64,000 nucleotides of DNA, from contig CAKPKE010000003.1 in the NCBI GenBank assembly GCA_934167095.1, positions 53,480 through 117,479 of the forward strand, read 5' to 3'. The translations under genes were made by a program, and so were the position numbers. A model generated the notes under the pieces. The model worked only from the letters and a program-made list of their open reading frames with translations. It was not told the origin of the DNA and did not search any database. This DNA comes from an uncultured Clostridia bacterium (GTDB taxonomy: Bacteria > Bacillota > Clostridia > TANB77 > CAG-508). Positions 1 through 8,276 of the stretch are shown here, in pieces (position 1 is the first letter of the stretch; every line of letters starts with the position of its first letter).

Positions 1-19
1 ATGATAAAATATTTACCTG

Positions 20-110
20 TAAGCCGCCTGAGTCGGGCAACTAAATGTTACTTTTTAAGTAACTGCCTTGAATTTTATGCTTAGCGAGTATACAAAATAA
101 GGGAGGTGTA
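20..110 (+). ncRNA. Probable L21 leader (autoregulatory 5' UTR of rplU)
   Basis: This structured leader lies directly upstream of rplU. I see a stem of GTTACTT (47-53) with AAGTAAC (57-63), enclosed by GGCA (36-39) pairing with TGCC (64-67), and a GC-rich hairpin just before it. Position and structure fit the ribosomal protein L21 leader family known in Bacillota, where L21 is thought to feed back on its own transcript. The family assignment is by context and not by a covariance model. Confidence 0.5.
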
Positions 111-116
111 CATAGA

Positions 117-455
117 ATGTACGCAATAATCGAAAGTTGTGGAAAACAATACAAAGTAACTGAAGGAGATGTAGTTTTCTTCGAAAAATTAGATGTAGAA
201 GAAGGCAAAAAAGTAACATTTGATAATGTTGTTTTAGTATCTGACGACAAAAAAGTAGAAGTTGGAGCTCCTTATGTTAAAGGTGTTAAAGTTGAGGGAA
301 AAGTAGTAGCTCATGGAAAAGCTAAAAAAATATTAGTTTACAAATACAAAGCTAAGAAAAACTACAGAAGAACTCAAGGACATAGACAACCATACACAAA
401 GGTTGAAATAACATCTATAAAAACAGCAACAGCTAAAAAAGAAGTAAAAGAATAA
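117..455 (+). CDS. rplU: 50S ribosomal protein L21 (bL21)
   Basis: bL21 is a large-subunit protein that binds 23S rRNA. The 112-residue product opens with the typical MYAIIESCGKQYKV beta-strand and keeps the basic RNA-binding segment KAKKNYRRTQGHRQPYT near residues 78-95. The start follows a strong GGGAGGTG site (101-108). It carries about ten extra C-terminal residues (ATAKKEVKE) compared with the usual 102-103. rpmA follows after a short gap; the Prp protease gene that separates these two genes in most Bacillota is absent. Expression is probably controlled by the leader upstream. Confidence 0.97.
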   Translation: MYAIIESCGKQYKVTEGDVVFFEKLDVEEGKKVTFDNVVLVSDDKKVEVGAPYVKGVKVEGKVVAHGKAKKILVYKYKAKKNYRRTQGHRQPYTKVEITSIKTATAKKEVKE

Positions 456-521
456 TTTAGCTATATAAAATTTGAAATTAATAAATAAGAGAATAAATAA
501 ATCGCGAAGGGAGTGAATGAA

Positions 522-902
522 ATGGCTCATAAGAAAGGACAAGGAAGTTCTAAAAACGGAAGAGACAGCGAGTCAAAGCGTCTTGGGGTAAAAAGAGCTG
601 ATGGTCAAGTTGTTCCAGCTGGAAACATTCTAGTTAGACAAAGAGGAACAAAATTCCATCCAGGAAAAAATGTTGGAATCGGAAGTGATGACACATTATA
701 TGCAAAAGTTACTGGAATGGTAAAATTTGAAAGACTTGGAAGAGATAAAAAACAAGTTAGCGTATATACTGCAGAAGAATTAAAAGAAATGGCTGCAAAA
801 TTAGAAGCACCTAAAGCTGAAAAAGTAGAAAAGAAAGAAGCTGTTAAGAAAACAGCAACAAAGAAAACTACTACAGCTAAAAAAGCAGTAGAAAGCAAAT
901 AA
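522..902 (+). CDS. rpmA: 50S ribosomal protein L27 (bL27), with Lys/Ala-rich C-terminal tail
   Basis: bL27 sits at the peptidyl-transferase centre, where its N-terminal tail contacts tRNA. I place the start at ATG 522 (MAHKKGQGSSKNGRD), about ten bases after AAGGGAG. A GTG at 513 is in frame but overlaps that site. The protein thus begins directly with the mature AHKKG sequence and lacks the roughly nine-residue LQFFA-type extension that Prp removes in most Bacillota. No prp gene is present between rplU and rpmA. At 126 residues it is longer than the usual 85-95; the last 40 residues are a Lys/Ala/Thr-rich tail (EKVEKKEAVKKTATKKT...). A terminator follows. Confidence 0.97.
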   Translation: MAHKKGQGSSKNGRDSESKRLGVKRADGQVVPAGNILVRQRGTKFHPGKNVGIGSDDTLYAKVTGMVKFERLGRDKKQVSVYTAEELKEMAAKLEAPKAEKVEKKEAVKKTATKKTTTAKKAVESK

Positions 903-910
903 TTATAAAC

Positions 911-946
911 AAAAGCGGTGATAATTTAAGTCACTGCTTTTTTATT
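911..946 (+). terminator. Rho-independent terminator after rpmA
   Basis: AAAGCGGTGA pairs with TCACTGCTTT (one G-U), followed by a T-rich run. It closes the rplU-rpmA unit. Confidence 0.85.
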
Positions 947-955
947 TACTATAGC

Positions 956-984
956 TTGTAAAATAAGTAAAAAATATGTATAAT
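956..984 (+). promoter_or_regulatory. Sigma-A type promoter of trpS
   Basis: TTGTAA (956-961) and TATAAT (979-984) are separated by 17 bases, with TATG just before the -10 box. Transcription would begin near 991, only about eight bases before the ATG at 999, which supports the downstream trpS start at 1038. Confidence 0.7.
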
Positions 985-1037
985 ATGAATGTGAGATTAT
1001 GGAGGAAAGGACGCTAAAACTAGCGAATAAAAATATT

Positions 1038-2054
1038 ATGGATAAAAAAGTTATATTAACAGGCGATAGACCAACAGGAAGATTACATATTGGACATTAT
1101 TTTGGTTCATTAATGAAAAGAGTAGAAATGCAGGAATCAGGATTATATGAACCATACATATTAATTGCTGATGTTCAAGCATTAACAGATAATTTTAATA
1201 ACCCAGAAAAAGTTAGAAAAAATGTTAGAGAAGTTGCAATTGATTATTTGTCTTGTGGAATTGATCCTGAAAAAACTACAATATATATTCAATCGATGAT
1301 TCCGGAAACAGCTGAACTTACAGTATATTATTCTAATTTAGTAACAATAGCTAGACTAGAGCGAAACCCAACAGTAAAAACTGAACTTGCACAAAAGAAA
1401 GAAGTGTTTGGAGAAAGTGTAACTTATGGATTTTTGGGATATCCAGTAAGTCAAGCGGCAGATATAACTTCTTTTGGTGGAGAACTTGTGCCAGTAGGCG
1501 AGGACCAATTACCATTAATTGAACAATGCAGAGAAATAGTAAGAAAATTCAATTCTATATATGGCGATGTTTTAGTTGAGCCACAAGCTATTTTGTCATC
1601 AGGAAAGAGGATAAAAGGTCTAGATGGAAATGAAAAAATGGGCAAATCTTTAGGAAATGCTATTTACTTATCTGATAGTGAAGAAGAAATTAATAAAAAA
1701 GTTATGAGTGCGGTAACTGATCCTAATAGAATAAGAAAAGATGATTTGGGAAATCCTGATGTATGTATGGTTGCGTATTATCATAACCTATTTGATGAAA
1801 AAGAGGAATATGACACAGTTTGCAAAGAGTGCAGAGCTGGCACAAGAGGTTGCGTAGCTTGCAAAAAACAACTTGCAAAAAATATTTCTGAAAGATTAAA
1901 GCCAATAAGAGAAAAAAGAGCTTATTATGAGGCTAATCCAGAAATTGTCGATAAAATATTAATGGATGGAACAAATAAAGCAAGAGCAAAAGCAAAAGAA
2001 ACTATGAAAAAAGTAAAAAAAGCTATGAAACTTGATTACTTTGAAGGAGAGTAA
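1038..2054 (+). CDS. trpS: Tryptophanyl-tRNA synthetase, iron-sulphur-motif type
   Basis: This class I synthetase charges tRNA-Trp. It shows the HIGH motif as HIGHY and KMSKS as KMGKS. Near the C-terminus five cysteines (C243, C262, C265, C272, C275 from ATG 1038) form a pattern C-x21-C-x6-C-x2-C. That is within one residue of the C-x22-C-x6-C-x2-C cluster motif of Thermotoga TrpRS, which binds a [4Fe-4S] cluster; this fits an anaerobe. I prefer ATG 1038 (MDKKVILTGDRPTGR), giving 338 residues. ATG 999 lacks a ribosome-binding site and would lie at the mRNA 5' end. The GGAGGAAAGG (1001-1010) is about 28 bases from 1038, but a small hairpin CGCTA/TAGCG (1012-1025) between them could shorten the distance. 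Confidence 0.95.
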   Translation: MDKKVILTGDRPTGRLHIGHYFGSLMKRVEMQESGLYEPYILIADVQALTDNFNNPEKVRKNVREVAIDYLSCGIDPEKTTIYIQSMIPETAELTVYYSNLVTIARLERNPTVKTELAQKKEVFGESVTYGFLGYPVSQAADITSFGGELVPVGEDQLPLIEQCREIVRKFNSIYGDVLVEPQAILSSGKRIKGLDGNEKMGKSLGNAIYLSDSEEEINKKVMSAVTDPNRIRKDDLGNPDVCMVAYYHNLFDEKEEYDTVCKECRAGTRGCVACKKQLAKNISERLKPIREKRAYYEANPEIVDKILMDGTNKARAKAKETMKKVKKAMKLDYFEGE

Positions 2055-2055
2055 A

Positions 2056-3090
2056 ATGGGATTTTTGGATAAATTCAAAAAGAGAGAAACACAAGTAAAA
2101 ACACAAAGTAGGGATATATTGCCTTTAGAAGCAGACTCAGCAGATGGAGAAAATAAGATATTGCTAGATGGAGTGTCTGCTCCACAAAAAATAAAACACA
2201 GTAATGGAAAAATTACTGATCTAATAATGGCAAAAGTTATAAAATATGCTGATACAATATATGTAGATGAGGCAGATGATATTTCATTTGAGTTAGATCA
2301 TGGCCAAACACTAGATAAGAACATGTTACAATATATAATGTGGGTGTATGATATGCAAATGTTGGGCTCTATGCCAAAAGAAAATTATTTAGGCAGATTA
2401 ACCGTTCAAGATGGACAATATCAGTTGGTAGATAAAAGTGTGGCTGTTCAAAATATTGTTAATAACATGATAGCAACAAGAGAACAAGCAAGAAAACCAA
2501 GAGTAAACCTAAATGAATTTAGCCAAAGTCTTAAAAATGAAAATGCAAAATACCAAGAAGAATGGAAACAAGAAGTAGCTCAAAGATTAAGTAATCCAAC
2601 TTTAAGATGGACTGGAAGAAGCCAGATTGGAGATAAAGTTTATAGTGATTATGATGGAATAAATGTAGTAAATGGTGAAATCTTAAGACTTAGAAATGTT
2701 GATAAAGTAGGAAGAGATGGAAGTGGAACATATCTTTATTCTGCATATATTAGTTCTGTACCTAATGAACATGATGCAGAATTAATTGGTGAGAATTATC
2801 CTGTGTGCTTCACTTTAGAAAAAAGATTGGAAGATATTGTAGCTGGTGGAAATCCAGTAGAAATAAAAGCAGTGCTTGCAATGCTTTCTAGCCCAGAAAA
2901 TTTTAAAGATATGAATTCGCTAGTTTATGCGGGAAAAACTGACAAATATGGAAGAGCTATAAATGAAGAAAAAATGGGAGAAGAAACTAAAAGAATATTT
3001 GAAAGTAGTGCAATAGGCAAAACTATACAAGCAATGAAAAAACAATTTGAAAGAGACCAAAGACCTAGACAAGAAGAAAGAGGAGAATAA
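2056..3090 (+). CDS. Conserved-looking hypothetical protein between trpS and obgE
   Basis: I do not recognise this 344-residue protein. The start at ATG 2056 follows GAAGGAGA (2043-2050) and lies one base after the trpS stop. An earlier in-frame TTG overlaps trpS. It begins with a short amphipathic basic stretch (MGFLDKFKKRE), has no signal peptide or membrane segment, is rich in charged residues, and ends in a hydrophilic, Arg/Glu-rich tail (QFERDQRPRQEERGE). It looks cytoplasmic and possibly two-domain: about residues 45-140, then 180-310. obgE starts three bases after its stop, so it is probably co-transcribed with trpS and obgE and translationally linked to them. No function can be assigned. 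Confidence 0.85.
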   Translation: MGFLDKFKKRETQVKTQSRDILPLEADSADGENKILLDGVSAPQKIKHSNGKITDLIMAKVIKYADTIYVDEADDISFELDHGQTLDKNMLQYIMWVYDMQMLGSMPKENYLGRLTVQDGQYQLVDKSVAVQNIVNNMIATREQARKPRVNLNEFSQSLKNENAKYQEEWKQEVAQRLSNPTLRWTGRSQIGDKVYSDYDGINVVNGEILRLRNVDKVGRDGSGTYLYSAYISSVPNEHDAELIGENYPVCFTLEKRLEDIVAGGNPVEIKAVLAMLSSPENFKDMNSLVYAGKTDKYGRAINEEKMGEETKRIFESSAIGKTIQAMKKQFERDQRPRQEERGE

Positions 3091-3093
3091 TAA

Positions 3094-4368
3094 ATGTTTA
3101 CAGATTATGCAAAAATCTATGTTTCTGCTGGAAAAGGTGGAGATGGAGCAGTAGCCTTTAGAAGAGAAAAATATGTTGCAGCAGGTGGACCTGATGGAGG
3201 AGACGGCGGAAAAGGTGGAGATGTTTACTTTGAAGTAAATCCAGACAGCAACACATTAATAGATTTTAGATATAAAAAGAAATTTAAAGCCGAAAATGGA
3301 AATAATGGTGAAGGTGGCCATAAATATGGAAAAAGTGGAGAAGATTTATATATAAAAGTTCCACTAGGAACTATTGTAAAAAAATCAGACACAGGAGAAA
3401 TTTTGGCTGATTTATCAGAAGAAAATAAAAAGGTATTAGTGCTAAAAGGTGGAAGAGGAGGAAAAGGAAATTCTCATTTTGCTACAGCCACAAGACAAGC
3501 TCCAAGATTTGCACAAAAAGGTGAAGATGGAGAAGAAGGAGAACTAATACTTGAATTAAAATTACTTGCTGATGTTGGATTAATAGGATATCCAAGTGTT
3601 GGAAAATCAACAATATTATCTGTTGTAACATCTGCTACACCTAAGATTGCAGAATATCATTTTACAACTTTAGAACCTAATTTAGGAGTGGTAAAAAGTG
3701 AATATGGTGATAGTTTTGTAATTGCAGATATTCCAGGACTTATAGAAGGGGCAAGCGAAGGTGTTGGTCTTGGAATTCAATTTTTAAGACATATTGAAAG
3801 AACAAGATTATTACTTCATGTAGTAGATGTTGCTGGAACAGAAGGAAGAAATCCAGTAGAAGATTTTTACACTATTAATAAAGAGCTTGAAAAATATAGC
3901 AAAAAACTTGCAACAAGAAAGCAAATTATAGTAGCAAATAAAATTGATAGTATGCAAGATGAAAGTCTATATAATGAGCTTGAAAACGTTGCAAAAGAAA
4001 ATAACATGGAAATTTTCAAAGTATCTGCTGCAACAGGCCAAGGCATGAAAGAACTAATGATTGAGGTTTCAAAAATACTAAAAACTCTTCCAAAAGAGGA
4101 TTTAGTAGAAGAAAAAGAAGCCAAAAAAGTATATAAATTGGAAGAAGAACAACCATTTACAATCGTTAAGGAAGATGATATGTATGTTGTTGATGGACCT
4201 GCAATTCGTGAGCTTATGAGAAAAGTTAATATGGAAGATAATGAATCTTTATATTATTTCCAAAAGAATTTAGATGTTTTAGGGGTAAATTCAGCACTTA
4301 AAAAAGCAGGAGTTAAAGATGGAGATACTGTAAAAGTATATGATTATATACTAGAATGGGAAGACTAA
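3094..4368 (+). CDS. obgE: GTPase ObgE/CgtA
   Basis: Obg is an essential ribosome-associated GTPase involved in 50S assembly and stress and (p)ppGpp responses. The 424-residue protein has the Gly-rich Obg fold at 1-157 (many GGDGG and GGKGG repeats). Its G domain has G1 GYPSVGKS, the G3 segment DIPGLIEGASEGVGLG and G4 NKID. A C-terminal OCT domain lies at about 345-424. The length is standard. It follows the hypothetical gene by three bases and is the last gene before the lexA promoter. A relA/spoT homologue, functionally connected to Obg, is encoded in the same window at 22 kb. Confidence 0.98.
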   Translation: MFTDYAKIYVSAGKGGDGAVAFRREKYVAAGGPDGGDGGKGGDVYFEVNPDSNTLIDFRYKKKFKAENGNNGEGGHKYGKSGEDLYIKVPLGTIVKKSDTGEILADLSEENKKVLVLKGGRGGKGNSHFATATRQAPRFAQKGEDGEEGELILELKLLADVGLIGYPSVGKSTILSVVTSATPKIAEYHFTTLEPNLGVVKSEYGDSFVIADIPGLIEGASEGVGLGIQFLRHIERTRLLLHVVDVAGTEGRNPVEDFYTINKELEKYSKKLATRKQIIVANKIDSMQDESLYNELENVAKENNMEIFKVSAATGQGMKELMIEVSKILKTLPKEDLVEEKEAKKVYKLEEEQPFTIVKEDDMYVVDGPAIRELMRKVNMEDNESLYYFQKNLDVLGVNSALKKAGVKDGDTVKVYDYILEWED

Positions 4369-4446
4369 TGCTAAGTGAAAAATTAAATGTAATTCTGTAA
4401 AGTAGATGCAAATAGTAAGATTGATAAAAAAAATACGAAATTTTGT

Positions 4447-4475
4447 TTGACAAACTAATATTTTTGTGATAATAT
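4447..4475 (+). promoter_or_regulatory. Promoter of lexA
   Basis: A consensus TTGACA (4447-4452) and TAATAT (4470-4475) are 17 bases apart, upstream of lexA. I looked for a Bacillus-type LexA box (GAAC-N4-GTTC) here and did not find a clear one, so autoregulation is not visible. Confidence 0.65.
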
Positions 4476-4509
4476 AATTACGAAATAATTATTTGAGGAG
4501 TGATTTATT

Positions 4510-5178
4510 ATGCCAAAAAGAAGAAACCCACAAGATTTGAATAAAAGGGAAAAGGACATATTAAAATTCATAGAAAAACAATTAAATGAAAATGGATATC
4601 CACCATCAGTAAGGGAAATCTGTCAAGCTGTTGGCTTAAAATCAACAGCAACTGTTCATGCCTATTTAAATAGATTAGAAGATAATGGATTTATAGCAAG
4701 AAGAGATAAAATGGGAAGAACCCTTCAACTATTAAAAGGTGGAAAAACATATAAGCCAAATACTATGCAAGAACCTGAAGAAAAAAACGTATATGCTGGA
4801 AAGGAATTAGTTGATGTTCCTGTTATAGGCAAAATTACAGCTGGTGCACCTATTTTAGCAGTAGAAAACATAACAGATACATTCCCAATTCCATTAGATT
4901 TTATTGGAAATAGCGAATGTTTTATGCTTACTGTAAGAGGCGAAAGTATGATAGAAGCAGGTATTTTAGATGGTGATTATATATTAGTCAAAAAACAAAA
5001 TACTGCTGAAAATGGAGAAATAGTAGTCGCTTTAATTGATGATGAAGCAACAGTTAAAACATTCTACAAAGAAAAAGACCATATCAGACTTCAACCAGAA
5101 AACTCTACAATGGATCCAATTATTGTACCAACATGTAAAATACTTGGAAAAGTTGCGGGTGTATTTAGAAAAATGTAA
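4510..5178 (+). CDS. lexA: LexA, SOS repressor
   Basis: LexA represses DNA-damage genes and cleaves itself when RecA filaments form. The 222-residue protein has an N-terminal winged helix-turn-helix (residues 10-70, with YPPSVREICQAVGLKSTATVHAYL). The cleavage site is Ala111-Gly112 (KITAGAPILA), and the serine-lysine dyad is Ser146 (GESMIEAGI) and Lys183 (ATVKTF). All catalytic elements are intact. The start follows TTTGAGGAGTG. The gene is transcribed from its own promoter, and a small hairpin follows it. Confidence 0.97.
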   Translation: MPKRRNPQDLNKREKDILKFIEKQLNENGYPPSVREICQAVGLKSTATVHAYLNRLEDNGFIARRDKMGRTLQLLKGGKTYKPNTMQEPEEKNVYAGKELVDVPVIGKITAGAPILAVENITDTFPIPLDFIGNSECFMLTVRGESMIEAGILDGDYILVKKQNTAENGEIVVALIDDEATVKTFYKEKDHIRLQPENSTMDPIIVPTCKILGKVAGVFRKM

Positions 5179-5216
5179 ATCATAAGAATAATAGTAAACA
5201 AAAGTAAAATTATAAT

Positions 5217-5242
5217 AAGTCTATGTTAAACAACATAGGCTT
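5217..5242 (+). terminator. Hairpin downstream of lexA (weak terminator?)
   Basis: An 11-bp stem, AAGTCTATGTT with AACATAGGCTT (one wobble), has a 4-base loop and no good T-run. It may be an attenuator or processing hairpin between lexA and the next gene. Confidence 0.45.
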
Positions 5243-5281
5243 GAATTATCATAGTAATATTTTTAGATAGGAATTAGAAGT

Positions 5282-5776
5282 ATGAAAAGACTAAAAACTT
5301 TTGGAAAGTATATATTATTGTTAATTGCTTTTTATGTAGTATCAAATATACTTGCCTATTTTTGCATACAAACAACATATTCACCAATGGAAAAAGAAAT
5401 TAATGCTGGTGAAAATATTGAAATTAATGTAAGCTATGCAAAAGCAACAATTATTAACGGTAAAATAGAAGGAAAAATAAAAAATATCTCTGAAGAAGAT
5501 ATAAACGGAAAGTATATAAAATGTGATTTTATCTCTAAAAGAGGAACAAAAATACTAACAAAATATATACAAATAAATGAGCTAAAAGCAGGAGAAGAAA
5601 AAGACTTTAGCATAAGCTTTAGAGCTGATAATATAACTAAATTTGAAATGCAAATAACAGATGAATATCAAAGTGGGGAAAATACAAAACTTATAGAAGC
5701 ACTTAATAAAACATCTGATGAGGACAAAGTAGCAGCATTTATAGCAATATTCACTTTAGTGCATTTTTTAATATAA
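5282..5776 (+). CDS. Small membrane-anchored protein with Ig/FxLYD-like domain (hypothetical)
   Basis: This is an unrecognised 164-residue protein. A basic start (MKRLKTFGK) precedes an N-terminal membrane segment at about residues 10-32. Next comes a beta-rich extracytoplasmic region (40-125) of alternating hydrophobic strands (GKIEGKIKNISEEDINGKYIK), which resembles the small Ig-like sandwiches found in lipoproteins and anchored proteins of Bacillota. A short hydrophobic C-terminus (VAAFIAIFTLVHFLI) could be a second membrane segment. It begins after GATAGGAATTAG. The gene faces the L,D-transpeptidase across a shared bidirectional terminator. Function unknown. Confidence 0.75.
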   Translation: MKRLKTFGKYILLLIAFYVVSNILAYFCIQTTYSPMEKEINAGENIEINVSYAKATIINGKIEGKIKNISEEDINGKYIKCDFISKRGTKILTKYIQINELKAGEEKDFSISFRADNITKFEMQITDEYQSGENTKLIEALNKTSDEDKVAAFIAIFTLVHFLI

Positions 5777-5804
5777 TGTAAAATGAAGAATAAAACGAAC
5801 TAAT

Positions 5805-5852
5805 AAATGGAATAGAAAACAAACTAAAATTTGAATTTCTATTCCATTTTTG
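5805..5852. terminator. Bidirectional terminator between convergent genes
   Basis: AAATGGAATAGAAA and TTTCTATTCCATTT form a 14-bp stem with A-rich and T-rich flanks, so it can serve both the upstream + gene and the - strand transpeptidase gene. Confidence 0.85.
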
Positions 5853-5873
5853 TATTTATAATTAGTTTTTTTA

Positions 5874-7001
5874 TTAATTTTTACTATTATCAACAATGCC
5901 TGCTACAATATTGCTGTTAGAATCAGAAACATCTGTGTTTTTGCTTTCTGAATTATTGCCATCAGGATTAGAAACATCTGTATTGTTACCAGCTCCGGGG
6001 CTTTGTATATCAGTGTTATTGCCAGCTCCAGAATCTGGATTTTGTACATCAGTATTATTTTCCGTTCCTGGGTTTTGACTTGGAATATCAGTCGTGTTAC
6101 CTTCTGAAGGCGTAGGAGTAGGCTCTGGCTCAGGGGTAGGTTCTGGTTCAGTATTAGTATTTGAGTTGTTATTATTTGACTCTGTATATGAATGCCAAGG
6201 ATTTTCAGGTGCTGGATCTGTGGGATCCCAATTTCTTAAATAATCAGGATATGAAGAAATTTTCTTAGCATTAGGTTTTCCTAAAGGACCAGGATTTGAG
6301 TCGCTATAAAATTCAACTTTAGTACCAACAGCACAGTTATAGAAAATCCATCTTGCATCTTCTACTGTTAAACGAATACAACCAGCAGATGCATAAGTTC
6401 CAAGTTTATCATATTCCCAGTATTCAAGACTTGCTCTATCTCCACTTGTTAAATAAGGAACAGAGTGAAATAAAATATTACCTTTTATTTGAGTACAATA
6501 ATGTCCAAAAACATCTCCTTGTAAACCATTCCATTCTTTGCACTTCGCAGGAATTGCATAAACGCCAGATTTAGGCGTATAAACACCAGTAGAACATATC
6601 ATAACTTTATAAGGAACTGTGTAATTACCATTTTCATCTTGTGTATAAATATTTACAACCTGAGCTCCATAATTAACTTTTATATAATATGGAAGAGAAC
6701 TTTTTCTATTTGTAGTTGAAGATGTTGTCTTATTATCTTCAACTGTAGTGTTTGAAGAAACATCCTCGTTTACAACTTTGTTTTCTAAATCTTCAATATT
6801 AATAGTTTCGTTTGCTTCTATATCAGGTTCAATATTTGCAAATGTGTCTGATTTTTCTAAATTTGCATTTGCACTAGTAACAGAATCTTTTCTATTAGTA
6901 AAAACTACTGTTAAAATAATTATTAGCCAAATAACTAGCAAAGTACATACAATAATCTTTGTTTGCAAAGCTTTTTGGGCTTGTCTTTGATCACTTCTCA
7001 T
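5874..7001 (-). CDS. L,D-transpeptidase (YkuD domain), membrane-anchored, repetitive C-terminal tail
   Basis: L,D-transpeptidases cross-link or modify peptidoglycan using a catalytic cysteine. I place the start at 7001 (MRSDQRQAQKAL), nine bases after AAGGAG (minus strand, 7011-7017). A longer in-frame start at 7025 has no such site. The 375-residue protein has an N-terminal membrane segment (about 16-38), an acidic linker, and a YkuD domain at about 105-255 with the upstream HSVPY histidine and the SAGCIRL catalytic signature. The last 110 residues are a Pro/Glu- then Asn/Thr/Asp/Ser-rich low-complexity tail with repeated NNTDV/NNTDI units. That tail probably spans or binds the wall. Confidence 0.93.
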   Translation of the reverse strand: MRSDQRQAQKALQTKIIVCTLLVIWLIIILTVVFTNRKDSVTSANANLEKSDTFANIEPDIEANETINIEDLENKVVNEDVSSNTTVEDNKTTSSTTNRKSSLPYYIKVNYGAQVVNIYTQDENGNYTVPYKVMICSTGVYTPKSGVYAIPAKCKEWNGLQGDVFGHYCTQIKGNILFHSVPYLTSGDRASLEYWEYDKLGTYASAGCIRLTVEDARWIFYNCAVGTKVEFYSDSNPGPLGKPNAKKISSYPDYLRNWDPTDPAPENPWHSYTESNNNNSNTNTEPEPTPEPEPTPTPSEGNTTDIPSQNPGTENNTDVQNPDSGAGNNTDIQSPGAGNNTDVSNPDGNNSESKNTDVSDSNSNIVAGIVDNSKN

Positions 7002-7151
7002 TTTTAATATCTCCTTTAAAGACATTTTATCATAAGTTATTTTAGATTACAATAATAATAATTTTAATTGCTTTTATATTGAAATTTGATAAGATATGTA
7101 ATATAATTGCAACAGTTTCGTAATACATAAAACACGAAAGGAATTTTGCAA

Positions 7152-8171
7152 ATGTTAGAATTTGGACAAGATATAGCTATTGATTTAGGAACAGCGACAG
7201 TAATTGCATATGTAAAGGGAAAAGGTATTGTTTTAAGAGAACCATCTGTAGTTGCAATAGAAAAAAATACAGGTGAAGTTCTTGCCGTAGGAAAAGAAGC
7301 AAGAAGAATGCTTGGAAGAACTCCAGGAAATATTGTGGCAACAAGACCTTTACGTGATGGTGTAATTTCGGATTATACAGTTACCGAAAAAATGCTTAAA
7401 TACTTTATTGGAAAAGTATGTGGTAAATATATTTTTGCTCCTAGAATTATGATATGCATTCCTTCAAGAGTAACCGAAGTAGAAAAGCGAGCAGTAATTG
7501 ATGCAGCAATAGGAGCTGGAGCAAGAAAAGTATATTTAATTGAAGAACCGCTAGCTGCAGCAATAGGAGCTGGACTGGATGTTTCTAGACCATCTGGAAA
7601 TATGGTTGTAGATATTGGTGGAGGAACCACAGATATTGCAATAATATCTTTAGGAGGAACTGTTGTTAGTACATCAATAAAAACAGCAGGAGATAAATTT
7701 GATGAAGCAATTGTTAAATTTATAAGGAAAAAATATAATATAATAATAGGAGATAGAACGGCAGAAGATATAAAAATAAATATAGGCTGTGTTTATCCAA
7801 AAATACAAGATTTAGATATGGATATAAGAGGAAGAGATTTATTTACAGGTCTTCCTAAAACTGTAAAAATACATTCAAGTGAAATGCTAGAGGCATTAAT
7901 TGAACCAGCACAAGAAATCACAGAAGCAGTACACTCAATATTAGAAAAAACACCACCAGAACTTTCTGCAGATATAAGACACAAAGGAATTTATATGACT
8001 GGTGGAGGTAGTTTAATTGACGGATTAGATAAATTAATTCAAGAAAGTACAGGAATAAATGTTGTTGTTGCAAATGATTCAATATCATGTGTTGCAATAG
8101 GAACTGGAAAAGCACTAGAAAATTTAGACAATCTAAAAGTAGGAAAAGGAAATAGAATGTACATTATGTAA
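7152..8171 (+). CDS. mreB: MreB-family rod-shape actin homologue
   Basis: MreB-type actins form membrane filaments that guide lateral cell-wall synthesis. The 339-residue protein has the phosphate-1 motif DIALDLGTA as IAIDLGTATV, the phosphate-2 motif VVDIGGGTTDIAII and the adenosine motif MTGGGSLIDGLD. The start is ATG 7152, nine bases after AAAGGA; a TTG six bases upstream is unlikely. No mreC or mreD follows, so this may be the mbl or mreBH type rather than the mreBCD operon copy. It is divergent from the L,D-transpeptidase, pairing two wall genes around one intergenic region. Confidence 0.94.
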   Translation: MLEFGQDIAIDLGTATVIAYVKGKGIVLREPSVVAIEKNTGEVLAVGKEARRMLGRTPGNIVATRPLRDGVISDYTVTEKMLKYFIGKVCGKYIFAPRIMICIPSRVTEVEKRAVIDAAIGAGARKVYLIEEPLAAAIGAGLDVSRPSGNMVVDIGGGTTDIAIISLGGTVVSTSIKTAGDKFDEAIVKFIRKKYNIIIGDRTAEDIKINIGCVYPKIQDLDMDIRGRDLFTGLPKTVKIHSSEMLEALIEPAQEITEAVHSILEKTPPELSADIRHKGIYMTGGGSLIDGLDKLIQESTGINVVVANDSISCVAIGTGKALENLDNLKVGKGNRMYIM

Positions 8172-8201
8172 GAGAGTGTACTGACTGATGGTTCAGGTTG
8201 T

Positions 8202-8231
8202 TTGAAAAGAAGAAGAAAAATGGTGTATAAT
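8202..8231 (+). promoter_or_regulatory. Promoter of the TetR-family gene
   Basis: TTGAAA (8202-8207) and TATAAT (8226-8231) are 18 bases apart. The sequence around the -10 box resembles that at 8855-8860 upstream of the acyl-CoA ligase, so one regulator could see both. Confidence 0.6.
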
Positions 8232-8276
8232 CTATAAATGGGAGATATTAGTGAAAAAGCTAATTTGAAATAAATA

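Noticed and set aside
456..521. A short prp (ysxB) gene between rplU and rpmA
   Set aside because: The gap is 66 bases and contains no frame long enough.
4440..4510. LexA operator in front of lexA
   Set aside because: No GAAC-N4-GTTC palindrome or close variant is visible near the promoter.
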